Part shown: positions 1 to 5,699 of the stretch, one piece after another
Position numbering within the stretch: the first letter of the stretch is position 1
Layout of the letters: the number at the start of each line of letters is the position of its first letter
Source: JBHIDQ01 sp046760155
GTDB lineage: Bacteria; Chloroflexota; Dehalococcoidia; Dehalococcoidales; RBG-16-60-22
Length of the DNA: 8,868 nucleotides
Reading direction: 5' to 3'
Assembly (NCBI GenBank): GCA_046760155.1
Contig: JBHIDQ010000060.1
Coordinates: forward strand, 1 to 8,868
The notes under the pieces: model-generated
Seen by the model: only the letters and a program-made list of their open reading frames with translations
The model's database searches: none
Told to the model about the DNA's origin: nothing
Program-made: the position numbers and the translations under genes

Positions 1-35
1 AATATGGTTAAGATAACTATCAGCACCCGTCTCAT
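1..35 (-). CDS. Start of an unidentified gene running off the left edge
   Basis: Only the first 11 codons are present, read leftwards from an ATG at 33-35: MRRVLIVILTI. A GAAGG Shine-Dalgarno sequence (43-47) lies 7 nt upstream. The short N-terminus is two arginines followed by a run of hydrophobic residues, which would fit a signal peptide or first membrane helix, but eleven residues cannot decide this. The main support is context. The duplicated regulatory block E1 lies upstream with its -10-like hexamer 26 bp before this ATG, almost the same geometry as the second copy has to the response-regulator gene starting at 5509. The product cannot be named from this window. Confidence 0.5.
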   Translation of the reverse strand, partial: MRRVLIVILTI

Positions 36-61
36 ATTGCTGCCTTCAATATATAAATTCT

Positions 62-142
62 ATCTTAAATGTAACATAGAAACATAAAGATGGGCGTAAA
101 AAACATAAAGATTTCGTAAAGGTTCCGTTAAAGTTTCGTAAA
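62..142 (-). promoter_or_regulatory. Regulatory block E1: tandem CRTAAA half-sites plus -10, copy 1
   Basis: On the + strand, CRTAAA-type half-sites begin at 83, 95, 104, 115, 126 (CGTTAA variant) and 137. The last four are exactly 11 bp apart. The 10-mer ACATAAAGAT occurs twice (82-91 and 103-112). Read leftwards, the series ends 15 bp before a -10-like TAAGAT (62-67), and no TTGACA -35 is present, as expected for an activator-dependent promoter. The block matches 5541-5621 at about 67 of 81 positions without gaps. Tandem 11-bp direct repeats replacing the -35 are characteristic of PhoB/OmpR-family activators. The bound regulator is inferred; the best local candidate is the product of 5700-6392. 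Confidence 0.65.
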
Positions 143-153
143 TAAATGCGCTC

Positions 154-1191
154 TTACCGCTGGGTAGCTTCGCAGTATAGCTCCGGAGTTACCGTATAGC
201 CCGCTTCCCATTCCGTTGGCTCACGGGAGACAAGCTGGTAGGTGCCGCCATTGACGGAAAGGGTGTAGCTGCCACCGCTGATACCCACCAGGTTAAAGAT
301 AGCCACGCCATTCTCCAGGGTCATCAGCCGGTAGTCGGGCGTTTCACCAGCCTCCACCGAGCCCTCTAGGTAGAGTTCCATGGTGAGATTATCGTAAGCC
401 TTCAGCAGTGAATCGGTATTGGTCAGGTAGGCCCTCACCTGCAGGTTGCCGCTATAATCGGCGTGCGGGGTGACTTCAAACAGGTCGCCGGTTGGTGTGT
501 TGCCGGTGAGTGGCGGGGCATCGAAGCTGACTTCAGTATAGACCTGGGTGCACAGTGAATCTATGCCTGCGCCTGGCCTTCTCATGCCGACACCGATTTG
601 TAAAGCATCGATTTCATTCCAGGTCCAGGTGGTATTTGTACTCGGGTTGAGGCTCCATTGGTATGAGTAGGTAGCGTAGCTGGGGGTCAGGTTTTCCGAG
701 GTACCGTTGTACGTGACGCCGTTGGTCTTGATGAGGACGTGAGCACTGGGTTGGGTTGCATTAGCTGATGCTCTGGATACCATGAAAACTTCGACATAAT
801 TTATGTCACCGCCTGCCGTCTGGGTGGAGTGGTTGGCGGTGTTGTATAAATCGTTTTCCCAGGTAATGTTATTGGTGTAAACGTAAGTGCTATCGCCGTC
901 AGCGGTGGCTTCGTCCACTTTGTCCCAGTGGTCTCCGGAAGCCGGAGACTGGAATTGAATCTCGGTCGCATCGCCAGCGGCGTTTGGCCGGTAGATGATA
1001 TCATCCGTCACCGGGGTTAACACGGTATTCCAGTCGGGCTGGGTGGCGGTGGCATTAACGGTAGCTATGTCACCCGTCGCTGCCGGGGTAACAATTGTCC
1101 CCGTTGCCGTGGTGTAGGTATAAGCATATATCCCACTACTGATTAGCAGGACAATTCCTAGCACAGCCAGTAGATAGAATTTCTTTGTCAT
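154..1191 (-). CDS. Secreted surface protein, scaffold family with one inserted module (345 aa)
   Basis: No known family name is assigned. Residues 5-23 form a hydrophobic helix ending SSGIYAYTYTTATGTI, a signal-peptide-like start shared by four proteins in this window; cleavage after IYA is plausible. Residues 68 to about 225 are a module also present in the 641-aa neighbour (RPNAAGD at the start, HWDKVDEA, IKTNGV-YNGT, WTW-EIDALQIG). Residues 229-345 return to the family scaffold (GDLFEVTP, YSGNL, AYLTN, LYLEGS, NGGTYQLVS, TEWEAGY) and end in CEATQR. No LPXTG motif or second membrane helix is seen. It is the last gene of the apparent 3722-to-154 operon, 51 bp after the 641-aa gene, with GGTGG 9 nt before the ATG. 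It is rich in Asn, Thr and Ser, with eight N-x-S/T sequons. A role in a cell-surface layer or filament is an inference. Confidence 0.85.
   Translation of the reverse strand: MTKKFYLLAVLGIVLLISSGIYAYTYTTATGTIVTPAATGDIATVNATATQPDWNTVLTPVTDDIIYRPNAAGDATEIQFQSPASGDHWDKVDEATADGDSTYVYTNNITWENDLYNTANHSTQTAGGDINYVEVFMVSRASANATQPSAHVLIKTNGVTYNGTSENLTPSYATYSYQWSLNPSTNTTWTWNEIDALQIGVGMRRPGAGIDSLCTQVYTEVSFDAPPLTGNTPTGDLFEVTPHADYSGNLQVRAYLTNTDSLLKAYDNLTMELYLEGSVEAGETPDYRLMTLENGVAIFNLVGISGGSYTLSVNGGTYQLVSREPTEWEAGYTVTPELYCEATQR
517..990 (-). repeat. Shared ~160-aa coding module, copy 1
   Basis: This part of the 345-aa gene (residues 68 to about 225) is homologous to 2005-2487 in the 641-aa gene. Similarity is visible in protein (HWDKVDEA, DGDSTYV, IKTNGV, YSYQWS, EIDALQIG) and in DNA, for example closely matching stretches at about 905-935 and 2404-2435. 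It looks like a duplicated cassette of fairly recent origin. Here it sits between the N-terminal helix region and the start of the GDLF scaffold. Confidence 0.85.
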
Positions 1192-1242
1192 GCTTATTTA
1201 CCACCACGATGTCTTGCCTTGGCTTCCCGGTTGGTTATCCCG

Positions 1243-3168
1243 TCACCTTTGGGTAAGCTCAAGGTAGAACTCTGGAGTTGTTGACCACCCCGCTGCCCAC
1301 TCTGAAGTATTATCCGAAATAAGACAGTAGCCACCCCCGATAACTTCTATGGTAAAAGATTGCAGTGCCACCGTAAGAGTGATGGTAATATCGCTCAATG
1401 TAGGCGTGCTATCGCCGGGACCGGAGAAGTACGCCTTGTACTGAATCCAGCGGTCACCATCATGGACGGAGTTTATCGCCGTACCGCTGGTGGTGTAGTA
1501 ATCAGTCGTCCCGGTGGGTCCATACCAGGTAGCCGAGCTAAGCCCTCCTTCTGTCGCCGCCGACCTCAACTGAAACTGAATATTCGTTCCTGACGGCTCA
1601 TTTATCGTAAAGTAGATAGTTTCCCAGTCCCAGTTGCCGTAATCTCCACCATCATAGGTGGAGGAAGTCAGGTCGCCTGATGCGTAGTATGTCGAAAAGT
1701 AAACCCTTATCTCATCCAGCACCGGGGTGTCAATGCCATCAGAGGTAAATTCCATATTATAATAAAAGTTGGGCCCGGACCAGCCCAGACTGGAAAGGCT
1801 GATGTTAGCTGTTCCCTCAGACATGGTGTCCCATCCACCAGGAGTACCTGCCGAATTGTACCAGGTGGTGTTATCGGTGGAAAATTGGACTTTTAAGCCG
1901 GTTCCGGAAGGAATCGCCGAGGCATCGTAGTAGAAGTCATCGATGCTGGCCACTGTCTCACCGGACAGTAGATTGACCGAAGTGACTGTTCCCGGTGAAT
2001 CGTAAGGAGTATAATTAACCTCAGCATAGACCTGGGTGACCCGCGTGTATCGTTCCGAAGGTTTTCCGCCGTCTCTTCGGCTTCTCAGTCCAGCGCCGAT
2101 TTGCAGAGCGTCTATTTCATCCCAGGTCCAGGGGTTACCGGTTTGGGGATTATTGCTCCATTGATATGAGTAGGTAGTGTAACTGGCAGTCGTACGCTCT
2201 TGAGTTCCGTTATACTCCACACCGTTGGTCTTGATGTGAACATAGGCATTATCTCGCTCTGCGTCTACTATAGATCTGGCCACCATATAAACCTTGACGT
2301 AATTTATGGTGCCGCCACCAGCAGTGTGATTGCCGATGTTATACAAATCTTCCTGCCAGTCCCACCAACTGGTTTCAACGTAGGTGCTGTCACCATCAGA
2401 GATAGCCTCGTCCACTTTATCCCAGTGGGCTCCAGTCGCCGGATACTGGTCTGCGATACCGGTCTCATCACCGGCGGCATTCGGTCTCAAGGTTTCGTTG
2501 GCAGAGGCTCCGGTAGTGGTAAGCTTGACCTGACCACCGCTAACGGTAACATTGGTGGAAGCGGCAATCTTGCTTTCATCATCAAAGCTATCATTGACAT
2601 TATCGGTAAAACTATCTAGGATGACGTCACCGGGGCTGGTGGTGGTATCAACCTGGTTTAAGGTGCCACCCTCAAAGTCAGCCTGAGTCGTTTGGGTCCA
2701 GCTCTGTGCCGAGGATTGGAGACCGGCTAGAAAAAAGTTAGCTCGTCCATTTTGCATGGTGAGGAGGCGATAGTTTGGTGTTTCATTCGCTGAAGCCGAG
2801 CCCTCCATGTATAACTTCATATTGAGATACTTGTAGGCTTTGGTCAGGTTGCTGGCGTTGGTCAGGTAAATCCCAGCTTGCATGTCACCGGTATAGGCGG
2901 CATTAGGCGTTATATCAAAAAGGTCACCGATAGGTACTTCTCCGCAGGTGGTATTTTCGGATAGATTATCGGTGACCGAACTCCAGTCAGGCTGGCTGGC
3001 GGCAGTGTTACTGGTAGCTACATCTCCTGAAGGTGGCAGAATACCAATCGTCCCTACCGCCGTGGTATAGGTGTAAGCATATACCCCACCGCTGATTATC
3101 AGGGCGAGTGCCAGAACGACAATTAGATAGAATCTCTTTTTCGCGTCTCTTTCCCACTGTTTTTTCAT
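1243..3168 (-). CDS. Large multi-domain secreted surface protein of the same scaffold family (641 aa)
   Basis: The N-terminus has a charged stretch (residues 1-12), then a hydrophobic helix (13-31) ending SGGVYAYTYTTA. The scaffold runs from about 77 to 152 (GDLFDITP, YTGDM, IYLTN, LNMKLYMEGS, NGRANFF). It is then interrupted by about 450 residues and resumes at 602-641 (SFTIEVIGGGYCLIS, SEWAAGW, TPEFYLELTQR). The interruption holds a linker with two FxxG/VxL-like segments (about 160-217), the RPNAAGD module shared with the 345-aa protein (228-388), and two beta-sandwich-like repeats (about 395-492 and 512-600). Those repeats end in the related strings DTPVLDEIRVYF and DSTPTLSDITITL. It is second in the operon, 26 bp after the 175-aa gene. 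The Shine-Dalgarno sequence is poor, and three overlapping ATGs (ATGAATGAATG, 3166-3176) occur at the start; the third is in frame. It is probably an extracellular adhesin or layer component; the ligand is unknown. Confidence 0.85.
   Translation of the reverse strand: MKKQWERDAKKRFYLIVVLALALIISGGVYAYTYTTAVGTIGILPPSGDVATSNTAASQPDWSSVTDNLSENTTCGEVPIGDLFDITPNAAYTGDMQAGIYLTNASNLTKAYKYLNMKLYMEGSASANETPNYRLLTMQNGRANFFLAGLQSSAQSWTQTTQADFEGGTLNQVDTTTSPGDVILDSFTDNVNDSFDDESKIAASTNVTVSGGQVKLTTTGASANETLRPNAAGDETGIADQYPATGAHWDKVDEAISDGDSTYVETSWWDWQEDLYNIGNHTAGGGTINYVKVYMVARSIVDAERDNAYVHIKTNGVEYNGTQERTTASYTTYSYQWSNNPQTGNPWTWDEIDALQIGAGLRSRRDGGKPSERYTRVTQVYAEVNYTPYDSPGTVTSVNLLSGETVASIDDFYYDASAIPSGTGLKVQFSTDNTTWYNSAGTPGGWDTMSEGTANISLSSLGWSGPNFYYNMEFTSDGIDTPVLDEIRVYFSTYYASGDLTSSTYDGGDYGNWDWETIYFTINEPSGTNIQFQLRSAATEGGLSSATWYGPTGTTDYYTTSGTAINSVHDGDRWIQYKAYFSGPGDSTPTLSDITITLTVALQSFTIEVIGGGYCLISDNTSEWAAGWSTTPEFYLELTQR
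2005..2487 (-). repeat. Shared ~160-aa coding module, copy 2
   Basis: Residues 228 to about 388 of the 641-aa protein are homologous to 517-990. Here the module lies inside the long insertion that splits the C-terminal part of the scaffold, not next to the N-terminal helix as in copy 1. The module therefore moved independently of the scaffold. Confidence 0.85.
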
Positions 3169-3194
3169 TCATTCATTTTTAGGTTCTTACCTGA

Positions 3195-3722
3195 TTACCT
3201 CTGCGAAACCTCGCACCATACCTGTGGCTGGTAACTGGCACCAGTCAATGTTTTAAACGGGTGCAGGCGATAGCCACCCCCGACAACTTCCACCGCGAAA
3301 GGACTGGTACCATTGCCACTGGTCCAGGTAAAGAGGACCTGGGCATTTTGCAGACTGAGGACCTGGGTTTCCGACTGTTCATCAGCCATGGCACCAGTAT
3401 TGTCGGTATACCGGAGCGCCATGTTGAGGTGCTGGTACTGCCGAATTAGCTCCCCGGTATTGACTAGATAGACACTTATCACTAGATCACCCTGGTAGCC
3501 TGAAGCCGGGTTTACGGTAAAGAGTTTGCCGGTTGGCCAGGTACCGGTGAATTTGCCGAAGACGGTCGGTGCTGTGAAACTAGCGTTTGCCGTGATGTTG
3601 GCAAAGTCTGATGTTGGCGCATTAACACCAATCGTTGCTGTCGCCGTGGTAAAGGTATAGGCAAACATGCCACCGGTGACTGCCAGTAATGCCACTAAAG
3701 CGATGATTAAAAATTTTTTCAC
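3195..3722 (-). CDS. Small secreted scaffold-family protein, minimal form (175 aa)
   Basis: This appears to be the undecorated form of the family. Residues 3-22 form a hydrophobic helix ending VTGGMFAYTFTTATATIG, followed by a beta-rich domain of about 150 residues (GKLFTVNP, YQGDL, VYLVN, LNMALRY, VVGGGYRL) and the tail CEVSQR. The start is GTG (3720-3722), chosen because GGAGG lies 6 nt upstream and MKK gives a normal signal peptide. A near-perfect promoter lies about 45 bp upstream. It is first in the apparent operon with the 641- and 345-aa genes. The N-terminus (hydrophobic helix, GG-x-[FY]-A-Y, then Ser/Thr/Ala) resembles SipW-dependent TasA/camelysin-type signal regions, but the acidic SDTE motif of that group is replaced by TTAT. 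This is a resemblance, not an assignment. No dedicated signal peptidase is in the window. Confidence 0.85.
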   Translation of the reverse strand: MKKFLIIALVALLAVTGGMFAYTFTTATATIGVNAPTSDFANITANASFTAPTVFGKFTGTWPTGKLFTVNPASGYQGDLVISVYLVNTGELIRQYQHLNMALRYTDNTGAMADEQSETQVLSLQNAQVLFTWTSGNGTSPFAVEVVGGGYRLHPFKTLTGASYQPQVWCEVSQR

Positions 3723-3768
3723 TTGTCCCCTCCGTATTTTCCAGACAATTGGTTCTTACTTTGCCAGA

Positions 3769-3797
3769 ATTTTACCTCTTGTCACTTTTTTTGTCAA
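3769..3797 (-). promoter_or_regulatory. Promoter of the surface-protein operon
   Basis: Read leftwards: TTGACA (3792-3797), a 17-bp spacer, then TAAAAT (3769-3774). This is a consensus -35 and a 5/6 -10 at ideal spacing. The predicted transcript starts near 3762, giving a leader of about 40 nt before the GTG at 3722. It should drive the 175-, 641- and 345-aa genes, which have no other strong promoter and only short gaps between them. Confidence 0.8.
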
Positions 3798-3913
3798 CTA
3801 TAGGCTTCTTTGCTTAATATTATATACCCAATCTTGACTAGGTGGTAGTATTTTCTTTCTACTTCTTTGCCTTATACTTACTACTGTCTTTTCCCTGTTT
3901 GGCTCTGAACTCT

Positions 3914-3941
3914 CGGGGCTGCCTCCAGTAAGACAGCCCCG
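3914..3941. terminator. Hairpin after the 196-aa gene, possible terminator
   Basis: There is a perfect 8-bp inverted repeat, CGGGGCTG (3914-3921) and CAGCCCCG (3934-3941), with a 12-nt loop, starting about 20 bp past the stop of the leftward 196-aa gene. On that strand it is not followed by a T-run (AGAGTTCAG), so it is not a classical intrinsic terminator. It may instead protect the 3' end. The rest of the 3723-3961 gap is AT-rich and holds the operon promoter. Confidence 0.4.
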
Positions 3942-3961
3942 TTTGCTAACCTAAGCTATTT

Positions 3962-4552
3962 TTACAATCCAGCCTGGAGAATTTCGGCAGTCAATGACGG
4001 AGTATATGACCCCAAACTGCTAGTGAGGCCGTTAAGGTATGCCCAAGGGAATGTCCGATAGACGCCACCCACGCACTGAATATAGTAGGTGGTGCCGCCG
4101 GTCATATTCTCAGAAGTAAAACTGACTACCCCATTGTGCAGGCTGAGTGGCTTGTCTATGCCATCCACGTCCATCGATTGGTTAGCACTGTTAACCAGCC
4201 GGAGTTTCACCATGAACATCCCGTATTTGTAGCCTATTTGATCAATATTATCCAAGTAGACATTTATCCCTATGTCACCATTGTAGGCTGTATCTGGGGT
4301 TACGTCGAAGAGGTTGCCGGTGCCTATGCTACCCCGATAAGTACCGAACGCTGAATAGCTGGGAACGGTATTAGCAGTGGATGCCACAATACTACCGAAG
4401 TCAGCTGAAGCTCCGGTGGCGCTAAGGCTGGTACTGGCTATGGTGTAGGCATAGGCAAATAAGCCACCGGTAACCGCCAGGGCAGCTAGCAGCGCAGTGC
4501 CAAAATAAAGCCTCAGTTTGCTCTTGCCAGCTCCTTTAACTAGTTCACTCAT
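3962..4552 (-). CDS. Secreted scaffold-family protein, divergent member (196 aa)
   Basis: It has a 12-residue charged N-terminus, a hydrophobic helix (about 14-34) ending AVTGGLFAYAYTIAST, then the family beta domain: TGNLFDVTP (78-86), AYNGDIGINVYLDN, KYGMFMVKLRL, LSLHNGVVSF and CVGGVYRTF. It is the most divergent of the four paralogues and lacks the terminal [ST]QR; it ends EILQAGL. Translation should be efficient, since AGGAGGT (4558-4564 on the complement) lies 5 nt before the ATG. It is a separate transcription unit from the 175/641/345 operon. It sits between the pseudo-receiver regulator and that operon, behind a long structured leader and followed by a hairpin. Its function is unknown; export to the cell surface is the only supported statement. 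A minor-subunit or initiator role is possible because it is unpaired and lacks the shared tail. Confidence 0.85.
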   Translation of the reverse strand: MSELVKGAGKSKLRLYFGTALLAALAVTGGLFAYAYTIASTSLSATGASADFGSIVASTANTVPSYSAFGTYRGSIGTGNLFDVTPDTAYNGDIGINVYLDNIDQIGYKYGMFMVKLRLVNSANQSMDVDGIDKPLSLHNGVVSFTSENMTGGTTYYIQCVGGVYRTFPWAYLNGLTSSLGSYTPSLTAEILQAGL

Positions 4553-4591
4553 TTTTTACCTCCTGTTTTTGGTTAATTGACAATTGATTGA

Positions 4592-4699
4592 AAATTGTGA
4601 GAAAATTCTATAAAACCCCTGAGAGGGTGGTAGGGTTTATCTCAAGGCCGTAACTTTGGAAATTCCTACCACCTTCTTTATTATTTTCTTTCACAATTT
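4592..4699 (-). ncRNA. Structured leader: nested inverted repeats upstream of the 196-aa gene
   Basis: An outer stem pairs 4592-4600 with 4691-4699 (AAATTGTGA/TCACAATTT, 9 bp) and continues as GAAAAT/ATTTTC (4601-4606 with 4683-4688) across a 2-nt bulge. An inner 9-bp stem pairs GGTGGTAGG (4626-4634) with CCTACCACC (4665-4673), enclosing 30 nt. Both stems are centred on the same point, so they would form one long RNA arm in the leader of the 196-aa gene, or in the tail of the regulator gene ending at 4724. A small alternative hairpin, CCCT-CTC-AGGG followed by GTTTTAT on the transcript, abuts the inner stem. I match it to no known riboswitch. Whether it is an RNA regulator, a processing site or a transcript boundary is unresolved. 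Confidence 0.5.
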
Positions 4700-4723
4700 G
4701 ATCACCCCCATTGCTTTTAATGT

Positions 4724-5509
4724 TTAACTTATTTCTCCAATCAGAGACTGAAAGCGTTCCTTTAAGCTTTCCTTGAAAGCGTCGAATTCTTCCTTGGTTA
4801 TGTACTCAGCGGCACGCTTGCCGTTGAGGCTGACCCTGGAGATTGCCGGTGGACCACTCTGTACTGCCTCAATCATCATCAGCTTCTGGTCATTGGTCAC
4901 CATCTTCTGCAGTATCGCCTCAAGTTTATGACTGATAACCCCTTCACTGATACCTAATTTCTCAGCCACCTGCTCTTTTGAGCTTCCCTCAGCAATGTGG
5001 CGCAGAATCTCAATCTCGCGGGGAGTGAGACGGGCCAGCAGTTTAGCCACCTTTTCCCCTATTGAGGAATAGGCTTCAAATTCGGCAAGAACCCGGGAAG
5101 CAATTTCTGGTCTCAGGAAAGCTTCACTCACGGGTTTACTGCCTTGAGCTGCCTTTCGGACGGTATTGACCACCACCTCTGGGTCAACATCCTTAGTCAG
5201 GCAGGCACTGGCGCCACTTTTCATGGCGCCGAGAAGTTGCTCCTCATTGTCACTATCCATAATTAAAATTACGGAAACTTCCGGCAGGTTCTGCTTGATG
5301 CGGTAGGTTGCCTCAATACCACTGAGCTTATCATGGTCGGCATTGAGAATAGCCACCTGTGGTGGATTTGCTTCAATAAAAGCTAACGCTGGTTCATTTT
5401 CAGACTCTTCGCCAATAACTTCCATATCTTCCTCACCAGATAGAGTAAAGTGAATACCTTCTCGGAAAAGCACTTGCCAGTCGGCCAGAAAGACACTAAT
5501 CTTCTCCAT
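4724..5509 (-). CDS. NarL/LuxR-type regulator with a degenerate (non-phosphorylatable) receiver, 261 aa
   Basis: The receiver domain spans residues 4-120, the LuxR-type helix-turn-helix about 161-203 (LTPREIEILRHIAEG, EQVAEKLGIS, ISHKLEAIL), and a charged helical tail about 204-261. The start is the ATG at 5507-5509: AAAGGAG (5516-5522) sits 6 nt upstream. An upstream in-frame ATG at 5560 would begin inside the promoter block and would add a receiver-unlike stretch. Aligned to NarL-type receivers (EVVGEA, VLMDL-MPG-G, GA-GYL-KD), the phospho-acceptor Asp is Asn56. The acidic pair is reduced to Asp10-Trp11, and the switch Thr/Ser is Met84. Lys106 is kept. It probably acts without phosphorylation, through dimerisation or another input. 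It is preceded by block E2 and followed by the 196-aa surface-protein gene, a possible target. Confidence 0.88.
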   Translation of the reverse strand: MEKISVFLADWQVLFREGIHFTLSGEEDMEVIGEESENEPALAFIEANPPQVAILNADHDKLSGIEATYRIKQNLPEVSVILIMDSDNEEQLLGAMKSGASACLTKDVDPEVVVNTVRKAAQGSKPVSEAFLRPEIASRVLAEFEAYSSIGEKVAKLLARLTPREIEILRHIAEGSSKEQVAEKLGISEGVISHKLEAILQKMVTNDQKLMMIEAVQSGPPAISRVSLNGKRAAEYITKEEFDAFKESLKERFQSLIGEIS

Positions 5510-5540
5510 CTTTGGCTCCTTTGAAGATACCTTATCTTCT

Positions 5541-5621
5541 ATAGTAAATTTAGCACGCAATCATAAATATGGGCATAAAAAAGATAAAGATTTCGTAAAG
5601 GTTCTATTAAGGTTTCGTAAA
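5541..5621 (-). promoter_or_regulatory. Regulatory block E2: tandem CRTAAA half-sites plus -10, copy 2
   Basis: This is the second copy of the block at 62-142. The 53-bp core (5569-5621 against 90-142) differs at five positions; the flank down to the -10 matches at 19 of 28. Read leftwards, the -10-like hexamer is TACTAT (5541-5546), with the nearest half-site CATAAA (5562-5567) 15 bp away, the same spacing as in E1. It lies just upstream of the pseudo-receiver gene (ATG 5509). The rest of the 5510-5699 gap holds only a weak 6-bp hairpin (5676-5692) behind the response-regulator gene. Confidence 0.7.
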
Positions 5622-5699
5622 GAAGGCAAGACTGGGTGAAAATTCTGGGTGGTGAGTTAACTTCGTTGCCGTAGAGTCAAGGACGGCTTGACCAATTAT

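Noticed and set aside
2200..2619. 139-codon open frame on the + strand
   Set aside because: Antisense to the 641-aa gene, which has a signal peptide and clear homology to its neighbours; no ribosome site or family signal seen.
154..4552. High number of N-x-S/T sequons as evidence for glycosylation
   Set aside because: The proteins are Asn-, Ser- and Thr-rich, so many sequons are expected by composition, and no glycosylation gene is in the window.
4635..4664. Possible GEMM (c-di-GMP/cGAMP) riboswitch in the 196-aa gene leader
   Set aside because: The string CCAAAGTTACGGCCT recalls the CGCAAAGCCACGGGCCT part of GEMM, but the GCAAACC segment, the GAAA tetraloop stem and the two-stem layout are not visible.
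5510..5560. Longer start for the NarL-type regulator (ATG at 5560)
   Set aside because: It runs through the E2 promoter region; the ATG at 5509 has an ideal AAAGGAG site and gives a standard receiver start.
5676..5692. GTCAAG/CTTGAC hairpin after the OmpR-type regulator gene as a terminator
   Set aside because: A 6-bp stem with no T-run on the transcribed strand.
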